Of a stretch of DNA of 64,000 nucleotides, positions 1 to 9,313 are shown piece after piece (the stretch's first letter is position 1; each line of letters begins with the position of its first letter). A program made the translations under genes and the position numbers. The notes beneath the pieces were generated by a model that saw nothing but the letters and a program-made list of their open reading frames with translations, ran no database searches and had not been told where the DNA came from. Source of the DNA: Otis tarda. Lineage: Eukaryota > Chordata > Aves > Otidiformes > Otididae. The stretch spans positions 23,786,871-23,850,870 of the forward strand of contig CM048557.1 in the NCBI GenBank assembly GCA_026413225.1, in the 5' to 3' direction.

Positions 1-2004
1 GTAAAAGCTTCATGTCATTCAAATAATTTCACTAGCCAGACTACAACCTCATAAAAGTCAATCCTCCTGACAAAGTTTTTAAAGCACCTTTTCATTTTGT
101 TTAATAAAATTTGATTTTTATAAAGCCTTCCACCTATAAAAAGTACAGGCAGTTTTTATTACTGAATCACAATGATTTTTTTAAGTTAATGAATTCTTAC
201 AAGACTAACCTTTTCCCAAGACTTTAATTATTCCTTTATGTCAGTATGTGTTTCTTTTCTGTTTACTTATATAGTGAATTATCAACAAACAATATTCAAG
301 GAGCTTTTCCTGATAATTAAAACAAATCAGACATGGTCATTAATTTATTTGAATAAGATTATGACTGTAAATTTTATTTTGATAACATTTTGAGAAGCGC
401 AAACCTTCTAAATTGCTTTCTTAATTAATAACCAAGAGAGAGAAAATGGTGTGCAGGCCTGCTAGATTTGATATTATCAACTAGCTGGCTGATCTTGAGT
501 GGTATTTAGAGTGTGTTCCTGGAAACCTTTCACCACATGACTATTTTTTACTCAAAACAGAAAACTTGCTGAATTAGAAGTGCAACTTTTGCAAACTGGA
601 TTGCAACTAGTATGCGTGCAGTTGGGAAAGAAATGGGATCCTTCATGGGAGCTGAACTAGTTGGATATTCATGACACTAGAAAGTCTGTATGGCTTCTGC
701 ATCTAATTTGCCCCTTAGGGATTAAATATGCAAGAATGATGAGCAAAGATGGATGTATGACTCTTAACAGCCAAACCACTGGAATAAGTTGTATTTTGAA
801 AATCATTGTTACTTACTTTGTGTGTGGCAGTAGGGGTTCCAGAGGAAGTGAGATTTTAGGTAATTCTGAGGGCTAGGTGATTAAGGACTTGAGGATCATA
901 CACCAAACTGCTGAATCTCAGCAGTTTGCACAGTTTTCATATGAATATAATAATGATTCTCTTCTCCTCAGAGAGGTGTGTAATTAGTTATCTAATAAAT
1001 GCATGTGAAGCACTTGGAAACGCTCAAATGAGAGATGATTCTGTTACTGTGAGTAGGCAAAAATGCAATTCTTTTATTTTCTCTTCACAGCGTCACTTTC
1101 TTTTTTCAAGCTGCTATATTTATTGTGTGGACCATAAAATCTTTAAAACATCTGGTAAACCACAGTTAGTAATTTACAATATAGTAAAGACTGTACAGTG
1201 CACACACATATTTCAGCTCAAAATATTATCAACATATCTTAGACTTAGAAATGTAATATGCAAAAAAAAAGATAATGATTGTTGCATAGTTATTGCTAAG
1301 TAATTTTTCCTCATTGAAAAAGACACATCAGCTAAAGTGGAAGGGTTCAGAGTGCAATGAAGTCTGGGCTCATCCGATGAGCGGAGTGAATGTGTCAGAT
1401 TCACCTCTGTGCTGGTACTGACAGGAGACAAAGAAGAAATGTCATCAGAAGAATCTGACATAATTTGCAACATGGGATAATTTAGCAATACAGGATAAGA
1501 TTATCAGTGGTGGATACTTCAGACTGCGTGCCTGCTTCTCCTCCCCTTACGTGTGCACCAAGGACTGAAAACCAGGACAATAGGTTCACTGAATTCCCGT
1601 TATCTCTCGGCTGTCATATACTTCAGTATGGACATTTTTTTTCTGCACTTCAACTCTGTCTCTTACTTGTTCTAGAATGTGTGCTATTTGCATATTGTGA
1701 TTAGAGCCTGCATATATACTTTGAGAATGTATATGTTTTTCTCAGAATGAATCTCAAAACGTGTGCATTACTACATATAAAGGTGATGTTTCCCATTCTG
1801 GTAAATGGAGTAGGACCCTTAAGGAAAGGTTTATTTATAAATCAGATCTTTCAGAACACAGCATAGGTTTCAATTTTTACAGCAATTACTCTCTCATTAA
1901 TTTTGTAGTTGATACAGCCATCAGTTCGAGGTTCATTGGTTGCCCTTTTCATTCTGATGTGTTTTAATTATATTGTATATAATGTAATATTTTCTATCTC
2001 ATCT
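1..2004. other. AT-rich non-coding stretch, nothing recognised
   Basis: No open frame here resembles a known protein and no transposon end was recognised. The short open frames are interrupted and have AT-driven composition. It may be intergenic or intronic. Confidence 0.5.
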
Positions 2005-2207
2005 CTTTTGCTTGCTCGCTGGCATTGTTCCCTCTACCTTGCTGGCTCGCTTTTGCTCCTTTGCTTGCTGCTTGATTTCATTTCCATGGTCGCTGCTCAG
2101 GACAGGCTGTATCGGTCATTGGGACATCAAGCGATGAGAAATTGTGCAGTGTTAATTTTGTATATTTTAGTATCCTTATATTCTGTTATTATTGTAGTTT
2201 TCTTTTG
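2005..2207 (+). mobile_element. Truncated ERV LTR fragment, plus orientation
   Basis: The stretch carries the CT-rich 'gcttgctcgctgg' type sequence, a 'gtcattgggacatcaagcg' segment and then a T-rich run (attattgtagttttctttt). From memory this order is typical of the U3/R part of avian class III LTRs. It stops abruptly at the start of the opposite-strand LTR. Its last 20 bases recur inverted at about 2335-2354 inside that LTR, which supports a shared origin. The left edge is uncertain. Family assignment is inference from recall, not from a search. Confidence 0.5.
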
Positions 2208-2563
2208 TGTGATGGTTTAGCCCTAGTCACCACAAAGTTTTTCGCTCAACATCCCCCTCCCCAGTAGGGTGGGGGAGAGAACTGGGAAGAAAGGAAAACT
2301 CATGGATTGAGATGAAGACAGTTTACTAAAATAGCAAAGGAAAACTACAATAATTAGAATTACTCTGTTAATTATTCTGTCTGTCTTTCTCCCAGTTTCC
2401 TGCATCTGCACATTAGCGAGACTTGGAAAGCTGAACAGTGTCCTTGGTCTCATTAACAACAACTCATATCACTGGTGTGTTTATTAACATTCTTCACATC
2501 CGAAATCCAAAACACACCGGCTACTGAGAGGAAAATAACTCCATCCCTGCCAAAACCAGGACA
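2208..2563 (-). mobile_element. ERV-L-like LTR, minus orientation (3' LTR of a provirus fragment)
   Basis: Read on the minus strand this begins TGTCCTGGTTTTGGCAGGGA and ends CCATCACA, so it has TG...CA ends. The start resembles the common avian LTR beginning TGTCCTGGTTT(C/T)GGC. At 356 bp it is shorter than related LTRs as I remember them, and seems to lack the middle of U3. The sequence immediately upstream in its own sense (higher coordinates) is a purine-rich stretch and then pol, as expected for a 3' LTR. No target-site duplication can be checked because the other side is another LTR fragment. Confidence 0.75.
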
Positions 2564-2599
2564 GTATCGACCCCTTATTCCATACGATTTACATCATGA

Positions 2600-2620
2600 T
2601 TATATATATACACACACAGA
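2600..2620. repeat. Short (TA)n(CA)n microsatellite
   Basis: About ten bases of alternating TA are followed by about ten of CA. It lies inside the untranslated tail of the minus-strand ERV fragment. Confidence 0.7.
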
Positions 2621-2983
2621 TACCCTTTATCTATGGGCTATCTCTCCAAAGACTTTTGAATTCATTTAGTCCATCACTTCGGGTTTCATCTGTCCTAACA
2701 GTCTTTCAGGGCAAGAGATGGATGGTATGTAGTGTGGAGCTCTTGCATGCTGCATCTGGAGCTTGCAGTTGGTACATCTGGTACGGCTGGTATATCACGA
2801 TCGTGGTCTGCGAGTTGAAGAAGTTGATCTTGAGGAAGTTGTTGGGCACCAGTTCTGGTTCCATCACTGCTGCATCTCACTCAGTTTCATCAAAGTTCGT
2901 TCTTCACTGATGAGGGTGGTTCTTGTTGCAATAACTTTTATATGACATCTAATAACTACGGAAATTATTATATACAGTTCAAA

Positions 2984-3200
2984 TTATTGGCTATTTTCAC
3001 CTAAAATCAAATCTCCTTGAGGTACACATCGGACTTCCCCATCCTCCCGCATCACCCACCAAGTACATCCAGGTCCTTGAGCAAAAGCAAAATCCCACGG
3101 GTGGGTTTGCCTTTGCCCAAGGGAGGAATAAACCAGACTGTCTTTCCCAACATATTCCTTACATGCACCACAAAGACTTTATCACCTTCTACAGTATGTG
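2984..3200 (-). pseudogene. Integrase C-terminal domain remnant (ERV-L-like pol)
   Basis: Minus-strand translation gives a broken reading of the SH3-like C-terminal domain of retroviral integrase. One frame reads a segment with GDKVFVVHVRNMLGKTVWFI followed by PPLGKGKPTRG. After a frameshift it continues with WWVMREDGEVRCVPQGDLIL and a stop at 2984-2986. In an active element this domain binds DNA during integration. Here it is a fragment with at least one frameshift and no catalytic core. The order of motifs just before a 3' untranslated tail and LTR fits ERV-L pol. It cannot be functional. Confidence 0.65.
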
Positions 3201-3353
3201 AAAGTTCTGATTGAGCAGGGCCAACTTAATTGATGGATCCCCCAAGTGTTGACTAACCAAGAGACTTTTCCTAAATGTTTATCCTAGTTTTTGAAGGTTC
3301 CACCACCCATTGCTTTCAGTGTAGTTGTCAGCAGTCCACAGTTCGGCCTGATG

Positions 3354-3494
3354 CAGCTCAGCTCGGCTTGGCTCAGCTCGGCTTGGCTCAGCTCAGCTTG
3401 GCCCAGTTCAGCTCATACCAACATGGCTCGGCCAGGCTCGGCTCAGCTCAGCTCGGCTTGGCCGGGCTCAGCACAGCCCAGGCTGGCCCAGCCC
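3354..3494. repeat. GC-rich minisatellite, about 15-bp unit
   Basis: The unit is close to CTCGGCTTGGCTCAG. It is repeated several times with variants, degenerating toward the right (ctcggccaggctcggctcag). Its GC content is far above the flanks. The overlapping long open frames reading Leu-Gly-Leu-Ala-Gln repeats are only translations of the repeat and are not taken as genes. Confidence 0.85.
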
Positions 3495-3636
3495 CTTGCC
3501 CTGCCGCCAGCCGTGCGGGTCGTAGTGGGTGGGGTGGATGGTGCTGCATCCATTCATTTTATTTCTGCTGTTACACCTTATGCTCTGCTGATACACCTCC
3601 CCATTCTGACTGATTAACTCCTATCAAGAGAGTTTT

Positions 3637-3700
3637 GAATTTTTTACAATGAGAGTGGTGGAACACTGAACAGGTTGTCCAGAGAAGTGGTAAATGCCCC
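3637..3700 (+). mobile_element. CR1 LINE 3' fragment, left half (split by ERV)
   Basis: The sequence 'acaatgagagtggtgg' followed by 'aacactg', 'caggttg', 'ccagagaagtgg' and 'atgcccc' matches the CR1 ORF2 C-terminal coding region seen in the better copies near 50.95 and 56.77 kb. It stops after ATGCCCC exactly where the LTR begins. The next CR1 bases (ATTCCTGGAAAC) occur at 7216, so the two pieces are one element. Confidence 0.75.
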
Positions 3701-4382
3701 TGTGAGGGACTGAAAGAGTTAATGTGTGTTGATGTCTCAAACATTGTTATGGGGCAGGGTGCAATTTGCATAGTGGTGGTAGGAGTCCAAGGCCATATGG
3801 GGGATGCTCAACTCTGCAGGCCCCTGTTAATGTTTTCTCATGTGTGACAAGGGATCACACAGCAGTCATCTGAGGAAATGGCTTCCGACTACCCCTCACA
3901 TTTAGCACCTGCTTAGTGCCTGCGCAGAGGACTCAGAACTCTCTGGAACCAGACCATACAAGTCCTCAAGGGGCATAACTGGAGGCGAGGATTAGACTGG
4001 AAAAAGACACTGCCTGAGGGAGCTGTGTGGCGAGCCGCCCCACCGGAGGATCATCATGGCAGCCCATCAGCACACCCCCGCCACTGGACTGCACGCCCAC
4101 CTGCCACCCCGCCGGAGAATCCGTGCACCTGTCCGTCATCATTGTTGCTGGATCCAAGGGTAGTGATATATCTTTCCCTCTCTCTCTCCCTTTTCCATTT
4201 TTCTCCTTTTCTTTCTTATAAATGTTCTGGTAAGAGCCCTGGCTATCAACCCCTTTATGCTTTCCAAGTTTTCAAAGTTAAGTCATTCCTCGCTAACGTT
4301 AAATAAAGTGTTCGTTTGGTGTAGTTTCACCTTAATTTAATCCGAGCAAATCATGAACTTGCTATGGCCCTGGGTCGTAACA
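3701..4382 (+). mobile_element. 5' LTR of an ERV-L-like provirus
   Basis: The element begins TGTGAGGGACTG and ends GTCGTAACA. It is 682 bp with TG...CA ends, a pyrimidine-rich tract around 4168-4215 and an AATAAA polyadenylation signal at about 4301-4306, followed by U5. A primer-binding-site-like sequence starts six bases beyond the end, and gag/pol remnants follow on the same strand, so this is the 5' LTR. It is unrelated at sequence level to the LTR at 2208-2563 and to the 1.1 kb LTR family elsewhere in the window. No matching 3' LTR is visible downstream. Confidence 0.8.
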
Positions 4383-4388
4383 AAAAAT

Positions 4389-4406
4389 TGGCGTCATGGA
4401 CAGGAT
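4389..4406 (+). promoter_or_regulatory. Candidate retroviral tRNA primer-binding site
   Basis: TGGCGTCATGGACAGGAT begins with the TGG that pairs with a tRNA CCA end. The GGAT spacing matches the T-arm complement seen in other retroviral primer-binding sites. It lies just after the 5' LTR. I could not assign the tRNA species; a search of the 18 bases against avian tRNA 3' ends would settle it. Confidence 0.55.
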
Positions 4407-4539
4407 TCTCTCGTTGGTACTAAAGCGATCATTAGGCCCAGGCCTTTACCGCGGCCATCCTCTGAGGGGCATCTTACACAACAGGGACGGTCCTCTGCAG
4501 ACTGACTCGGGATCTGTTCCCTGTAGTTGTAGGCTCACT

Positions 4540-5577
4540 ATGGCCTCCCAGGGAGATCTGATTGTAGACTCTAATATTCTCCTGGAGAAATTAGAGGGCT
4601 ATAATGCCCGACCTTCTCCCCCTGGTGTGACTTGGGCCCAAAATAATTGGCATGATCCACAAGCCAAGGAATGAAGACTTAAACTTGGAAAGGGAAAGGT
4701 GTTGGTTTGCGGGGCTTTAGGAGCTGCTCTGGTGGCAGCACAATGGGATCCACAAGGTGTAGCGGACCGAATCTCCATTCTGATAAAACGAAGATTTAAA
4801 CATGGAAAGGGAAAGGTGTTGGTTTGCGGTGTTTTGGGAGCTAGCCTTGGTGGGGCTCTGGTATCTGACCCGACAAGCAGAGATGGAAGCAATAAAAGTA
4901 AAAGCTTTACAAGAACAACTAGACAATGAGACAAAAGGTCTCTCCAAACAGTGTAGTCTTGCTGCCGAGTGGGCGACTAACCAGAGGCTACGCACTGCTC
5001 TGGCAGAGGCTTTGGAGCAGGAAAAGATACTAAGGGAGCAATTGAATGAAATCCATTCCCAAATTGGTGTGGGAAACATGGATATAATTTCTGATCAGGG
5101 AAAGGAATTAAAATTGTTATACTCTTCTGAAGATTTAGAACACATAAAAGAAATACCTCCCTCTGGAACACAGGAAGCTAAAATGCGACCTCTAATTAAA
5201 ACAGAAACTGTTGATGATGGTATGAAGGAGCTCAACAAGTCACTATTTGTACGGTTCCCTGTTCCCCTAGTGATTTGGCTAAAATTCAGGAAAAATGTTC
5301 TTGGGGACCCAGGGAGATGGAAACCGAATATGTGTAGAAGGTGTCTCTCACGGGGGGTGCCTGTATTTTGCTCCCTGAAATTCCAACAGGTGTTCTGGGG
5401 CTTGATCTGCTTGGGGGGGGGTGGGTGTTTGGTCTCCCAGCTGTTCATATGGAATTGAAGGGGGCATCATGGGTGTTGGGCCCTGCCCCATTCCCTTGGG
5501 GGCTGAGAGGGGATAACCCCTGTTGTGGCTGGGTTGAGAGGGCAGGGGAGAATTATTCTAGCCAATTCACCTTATAA
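4540..5577 (+). pseudogene. Gag-like remnant of the ERV-L-like provirus
   Basis: A plausible start ATG at 4540 opens MASQGDLIVDSN and runs 44 codons to a TGA at 4672-4674. The same frame then continues through two in-frame copies of a LGKGKVLVCG segment (4687 and 4804). After a frameshift near 4850, a helical, coiled-coil-like stretch (KALQEQLDNE to KILREQLNE) reads to about 5075. Farther on, pieces such as PSDLAKIQEK and, in another frame, VSLTGG and ILLPE resemble ERV capsid-region sequence from memory. There are several stops and frameshifts, so no structural protein can be made. Assignment to gag rests mainly on position between primer site and RT, with weak motif support. Confidence 0.6.
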
Positions 5578-5587
5578 CTCCCTGGTG

Positions 5588-7215
5588 TGCCCAGTCTATA
5601 AACCTAATGGAAAGTGGCAATTGACAATTGATTGTTGATGGCTAGATGCCAGTGTGGGCCCCTTGGCTGCTGCTGTACCTAAACATAGCTGAATTAATTG
5701 CAACTATACAGGAACAAGCCCACCAAATCTTAGTAACTGTCAATGTAAAAGAGATGTTTTTCATGGTTCCCCTGCAAGAAGCAGAGTTCCTTTTGCTTTC
5801 ACATGGGAAGGCATGCAGTTTACTTTTACATGCCTTCCGCAGGGATACTGTCATTCACCAACCATTGCTTATTGTGCATTGGCACAAGAGCTTGCCCAAA
5901 TTACTTCCAGGAAGGGGGTCAAAGTGTATCAATATATTGCTGATGTATTGATTGGTGGCACTCACCTGGAGAGTTTAGGACTCCAAATTCCACCGGAAAA
6001 GGTACAACTCCCTTTCTCAGAGGTAAGGTTCCTGGGTTATTTGGTGGAGGTGCATGACAATGTGTATCCCCCCTGAAACCTTGACTACCCTTTAACAGGT
6101 GGGAATGCTTGGAATCAAAAGGGAACTTCAACATTCCCTGAGCCTGTTGGTATTTTGGAGAAAACACATCCCAGATTTCTCCATCATAGCCTGACCCTTA
6201 TATGACATGACACACAAAAGAGCTGCCTGGGTCTGGATCCCTGTCCATGAGGAAGCCTTAAAACTGCTAATCTTTGAGGTTGGTGTATATTAGGCTTTAG
6301 GGCCAACAGACCCGACAGATCCACTCCATATTGAATGGGGCTTTGCTGTTCATGGGTTGTCCATACATATGTGGCAGTGTGGCCCTGAAGGTCCAGCTCA
6401 TCCCATTTGGTTTTATTCACATAGCTTTGAGGATGCAGAGAAGCAATATTTAATTTGGGAGAGGAGCCTCTTTGTCATTCGCCTAGCTTTGCAGGAGGCT
6501 GAGAGAATTGTGCAGTGGCAGTCCATCATTCTGTGGGGACCATTTGAGATCCTGAAACTGGTACTGGCTGGGACCCCATTCCCCGTAGGGGTTGTACTGT
6601 GAGAAACAGTGAGGAAGTGCTATGCACAGCTGACCACTACTGCCATACACGCCAGATAGAGGAAGAAACACCCAAGTTACTTCAGATACAGGATCAACCA
6701 TCTGATCATCCAGACCTAGAACCTCTTCCTTCTTAGATAAAACCTCCAATTGAACCTCACTTACAGAATGTGTGGTTCACTGATGCATCCTCTAAAAGAG
6801 AGGGAGGGGAGGTGTGGAAATACTGAGCAGTAGCAGAAAGTGGGGGGGTGCTCAGGTGGGACAGTTGGTAGCAATTTGGAGTGTGATAAGGAGAGAGGCT
6901 GAGAACCTCTCTGGGAACCAGTGTTTATTTTTACAGACTCAAATGCTGTATTTAAGGGATGCATTGAGTGGCCGCCTTTCTGGGAACAAAATTGGTGGAA
7001 GGTTAATCGAGTGACTGTGTGGTAAAGGGAAAAATGGGAGGAAATCCTAAATATTGCTAAACAGGGGACTTTTTTTGGTGGGATGGATAGCTGCATATGA
7101 AAAGGGAGATCACCCAGTCCACATTTGGAACACAGTAAAGGGGCTGAAGCTACGGTTTAGTTACTACCAAACCCCCAATCAATTAAACAGATAATGGTAG
7201 CCACTTTACAGCATA
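5588..7215 (+). pseudogene. Pol remnant: RT, RNase H and start of integrase (ERV-L-like)
   Basis: RT begins near 5588 with PVYKPNGKWQLTID, a class III-type fingers motif. It continues with FAFTW, then LPQGYCHSP at 5834-5860, and the catalytic box reads YIAD at 5933-5944 where YIDD or YVDD is expected. After frameshifts, the connection region reads FYSHSFEDAEKQYLIWE (about 6409-6460). RNase H motifs are WFTDASS near 6773 and FTDSNAVFKG near 6930. Integrase is represented only by KGLK...YYQTPNQ and TDNGSHFT (7187-7210), containing its second catalytic Asp. Large parts between RNase H and integrase are missing. Stops occur throughout. The coding sense ends at the CR1 boundary. This is a dead copy of a polyprotein that once made and integrated viral DNA. 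Confidence 0.85.
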
Positions 7216-7352
7216 ATTCCTGGAAACATTCAAGGCCAGGTTGGATGGGGCTCTGAGCAACCTGTTCTGGTTGGAAATGTCCCTGTTCCTTGCAGGGGGC
7301 TTGGACCAGATGGCCTTTAAAGGTCCCTTCCAACCCAAACTGTTCTATGGTT
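7216..7352 (+). mobile_element. CR1 LINE 3' fragment, right half (split by ERV)
   Basis: It starts ATTCCTGGAAACATTCAAGG and continues through the CR1 3' end (GGTCCCTTCCAACCC) to TTCTATGGTTCC. It directly continues the CR1 piece that ends at 3700. No full ATTCTATG octamer array remains at the end. Confidence 0.85.
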
Positions 7353-9233
7353 CCTTAGTGGCATCTCTTCAGTGAGTACCTGATAATTCAAATTTGAAGT
7401 ACCTGCCCTCAGCAAATAGCTATTGGATTTCAGGAAGTATTAAAAATTGAAGACTGAGATTAACTTTTATTTTTATGTGAGCATGCACGTGTGTGTGTTT
7501 ATTAGGAATTATAACGACTTGATTTTTTTCTCTCTCAAGGGAAAGCTTGTATTGAAACTGGAAAAATTCAAGTGTGATTGAAGAAGTATTTTTCAGCCCA
7601 TATTAAATGGATTCAGCTTATATTTTGAAACTAAAAAACTTGTCTGCAGTAAATAATGTTTTTAAACTACACAAGCAAGGTTAAAATAGAGTAGAGCATC
7701 CAGGGCTAAAATATGTATTTTAAGTGTAGAATTTATCACAGAAATAAAAACAGAAGCCTCTAGAAAATAGTGACATAAAATCTTACACTACTACAGCTGT
7801 GAGCTATCCTTGGAGTTCTATATCTTTTGGGCCTCTATACACTCTTTTTTTTTGTTCTTAAGCTTGGGAAGATCTAGAGATTGAAACTCAGCTGTAGGTA
7901 AAGGGAAAAAAAGTTTAACATCTGGTCTTCATGAAAAAACAGCTTTCCTGTAGCTTTCTCATTTAAAGTAGAGTGCTTTTCGTTAGGGAGCATATGGTCT
8001 TGTTAAATTAAGTATGGTCATGTGCTATTGTGCTCATTTTAAGTAGGTTCTCAAGTCAAGGTCAAAATTAACATCATTAAATCAAAGCCAATAGGCATCA
8101 GGCAATCAATAATGACCTTTGAGCAACCATAACAAGAAGACAATAATATGCTGTATAATTAGTAAAACAGTATTACTATGCTCAAGTATTGCCACCTGTT
8201 ATGGAGTTGAGGAAAATGGGTATAGAAGGCTCTTAGAAAAGTTTTGTATCTGACAGCTCCTGATAAGACTTTTACTAAATCTGTTAATCTTTAGTCACTC
8301 CATAGTAATTTTCTGTTGATGGCCTACCTGTGGTTCTTTGGAAAACAAAACAAAAAAAAAAACCACCAAAAAAAAAAACCCAAAAAACAAACCAGCTACT
8401 GGATAACATATAAATGTTACCCAGTAACTCTGGATAGATTCAGCGTATCTGCTCCTGATCATAGGAAAAAAAAAGTCTTAGCATGCTCTTGTGATTCTTC
8501 TTACAAAGTGTCTAATCAGTATGATGGTGGTGATGACCATACCAATAGTAGCAAAGTACCAGAAAATTTGCAACACATAATTGTAAGTCACAATATTGGT
8601 TCCCAGCATATTCTTTTCAACTTCCCAGGTAGCATGAAGGTGATGGAGTCAAAAAAAAACCGAGGAAGCAAAAATCAAGTCTATGCTGAATAACAAAATT
8701 ATTGTTCAGGTTCTAAGAAGGTCTTTTGCATAACTCTTCAGAAACATAACTTCTGATGATGGCAATCTCTTGTATAAGAGAATAGTTGTTTCTAATTGCT
8801 TTGTTAGAATGGAGAAAAGAGCTGTGAAGCAAGAGCTGTTAGAGCAGATGTGCAGAGGTTAAATGCATTTCAGTGGATTCTGATGGAGAAGACAAGCAAC
8901 CCATATGCTCAGCATGTAGACACAGTTGGTTATAGACAGTTGTACAGTATGCACAGTTGCAGGAAACTGTATTTGCAAAACTAATTTTGCTGGAAGGCTA
9001 TCATTCTATAAGAGGAAATACAATGTTGAATGTGGACAAAATTATTTAAATTCCTGACTCTAACATTCCATTGAGAAAGATATTCTGCATGAGCGCCGAG
9101 GATACAATCACACTTTTGTGTAAAAAGTAGCATTTGGGCTAAAGCTAGTGCTAATGTTCTGTGCAGATACTCAATTTTCATATTTAGAGTAACCACCATT
9201 TTAAATATTTAAAATTTACATAAGAATTTGAAA
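7353..9233. other. AT-rich non-coding stretch
   Basis: No gene or mobile element was recognised. It contains an A-rich low-complexity tract at 8341-8392 and a pair of inverted nuclear-receptor-like half sites near 8054-8121, noted separately. Open frames are short or driven by poly-A. Confidence 0.5.
8341..8392. repeat. A-rich low-complexity tract
   Basis: Runs of A are broken by single or double C (aaaacaaaac, aaaccaccaaa, aaacccaaa). It could be a decayed poly-A tail, but no retrogene body was recognised beside it. Confidence 0.7.
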
Positions 9234-9313
9234 TAGGGTTAGGGTTAGGGTTAGGGTTAGGGTTAGGGTTAGGGTTAGGGTTAGGGTTAGGGTTAGGGTT
9301 AGGGTTAGGTTAG
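9234..9313 (+). repeat. Interstitial telomeric repeat (TTAGGG), about 13 copies
   Basis: About 80 bases are nearly perfect TTAGGG units read on the plus strand, ending with one imperfect unit (TTAGG TTAG). The flanks are ordinary AT-rich sequence on both sides, so this is an internal site and not a chromosome end. The lack of decay within the array suggests it is not very old, or is maintained. Confidence 0.97.

Larger units (their letters stand above)
2564..3300 (-). mobile_element. 3' internal part of an ERV-L-like provirus, minus orientation
   Basis: This is continuous with the LTR at 2208-2563. In minus-strand order it holds a decayed integrase region (from about 3250), the integrase C-terminus ending at a stop near 2984, and about 400 bp of untranslated tail leading into the 3' LTR. 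There is no env-like frame between the pol stop and the LTR, which is usual for ERV-L. The 5' half of the provirus is missing. The right edge is uncertain because the sequence runs into unrecognised DNA before the minisatellite at 3354. Confidence 0.65.

Noticed and set aside
3275-3617. Two overlapping frames of 108-112 codons with Leu-Gly-Leu-Ala-Gln or Ser-Ala-Trp repeats
   Set aside because: They arise from the 15-bp minisatellite, which stays open in more than one frame.
9234-9313. Reading the TTAGGG block as a true chromosome end
   Set aside because: Unique AT-rich DNA continues on both sides for tens of kilobases, so it is an internal telomeric repeat.
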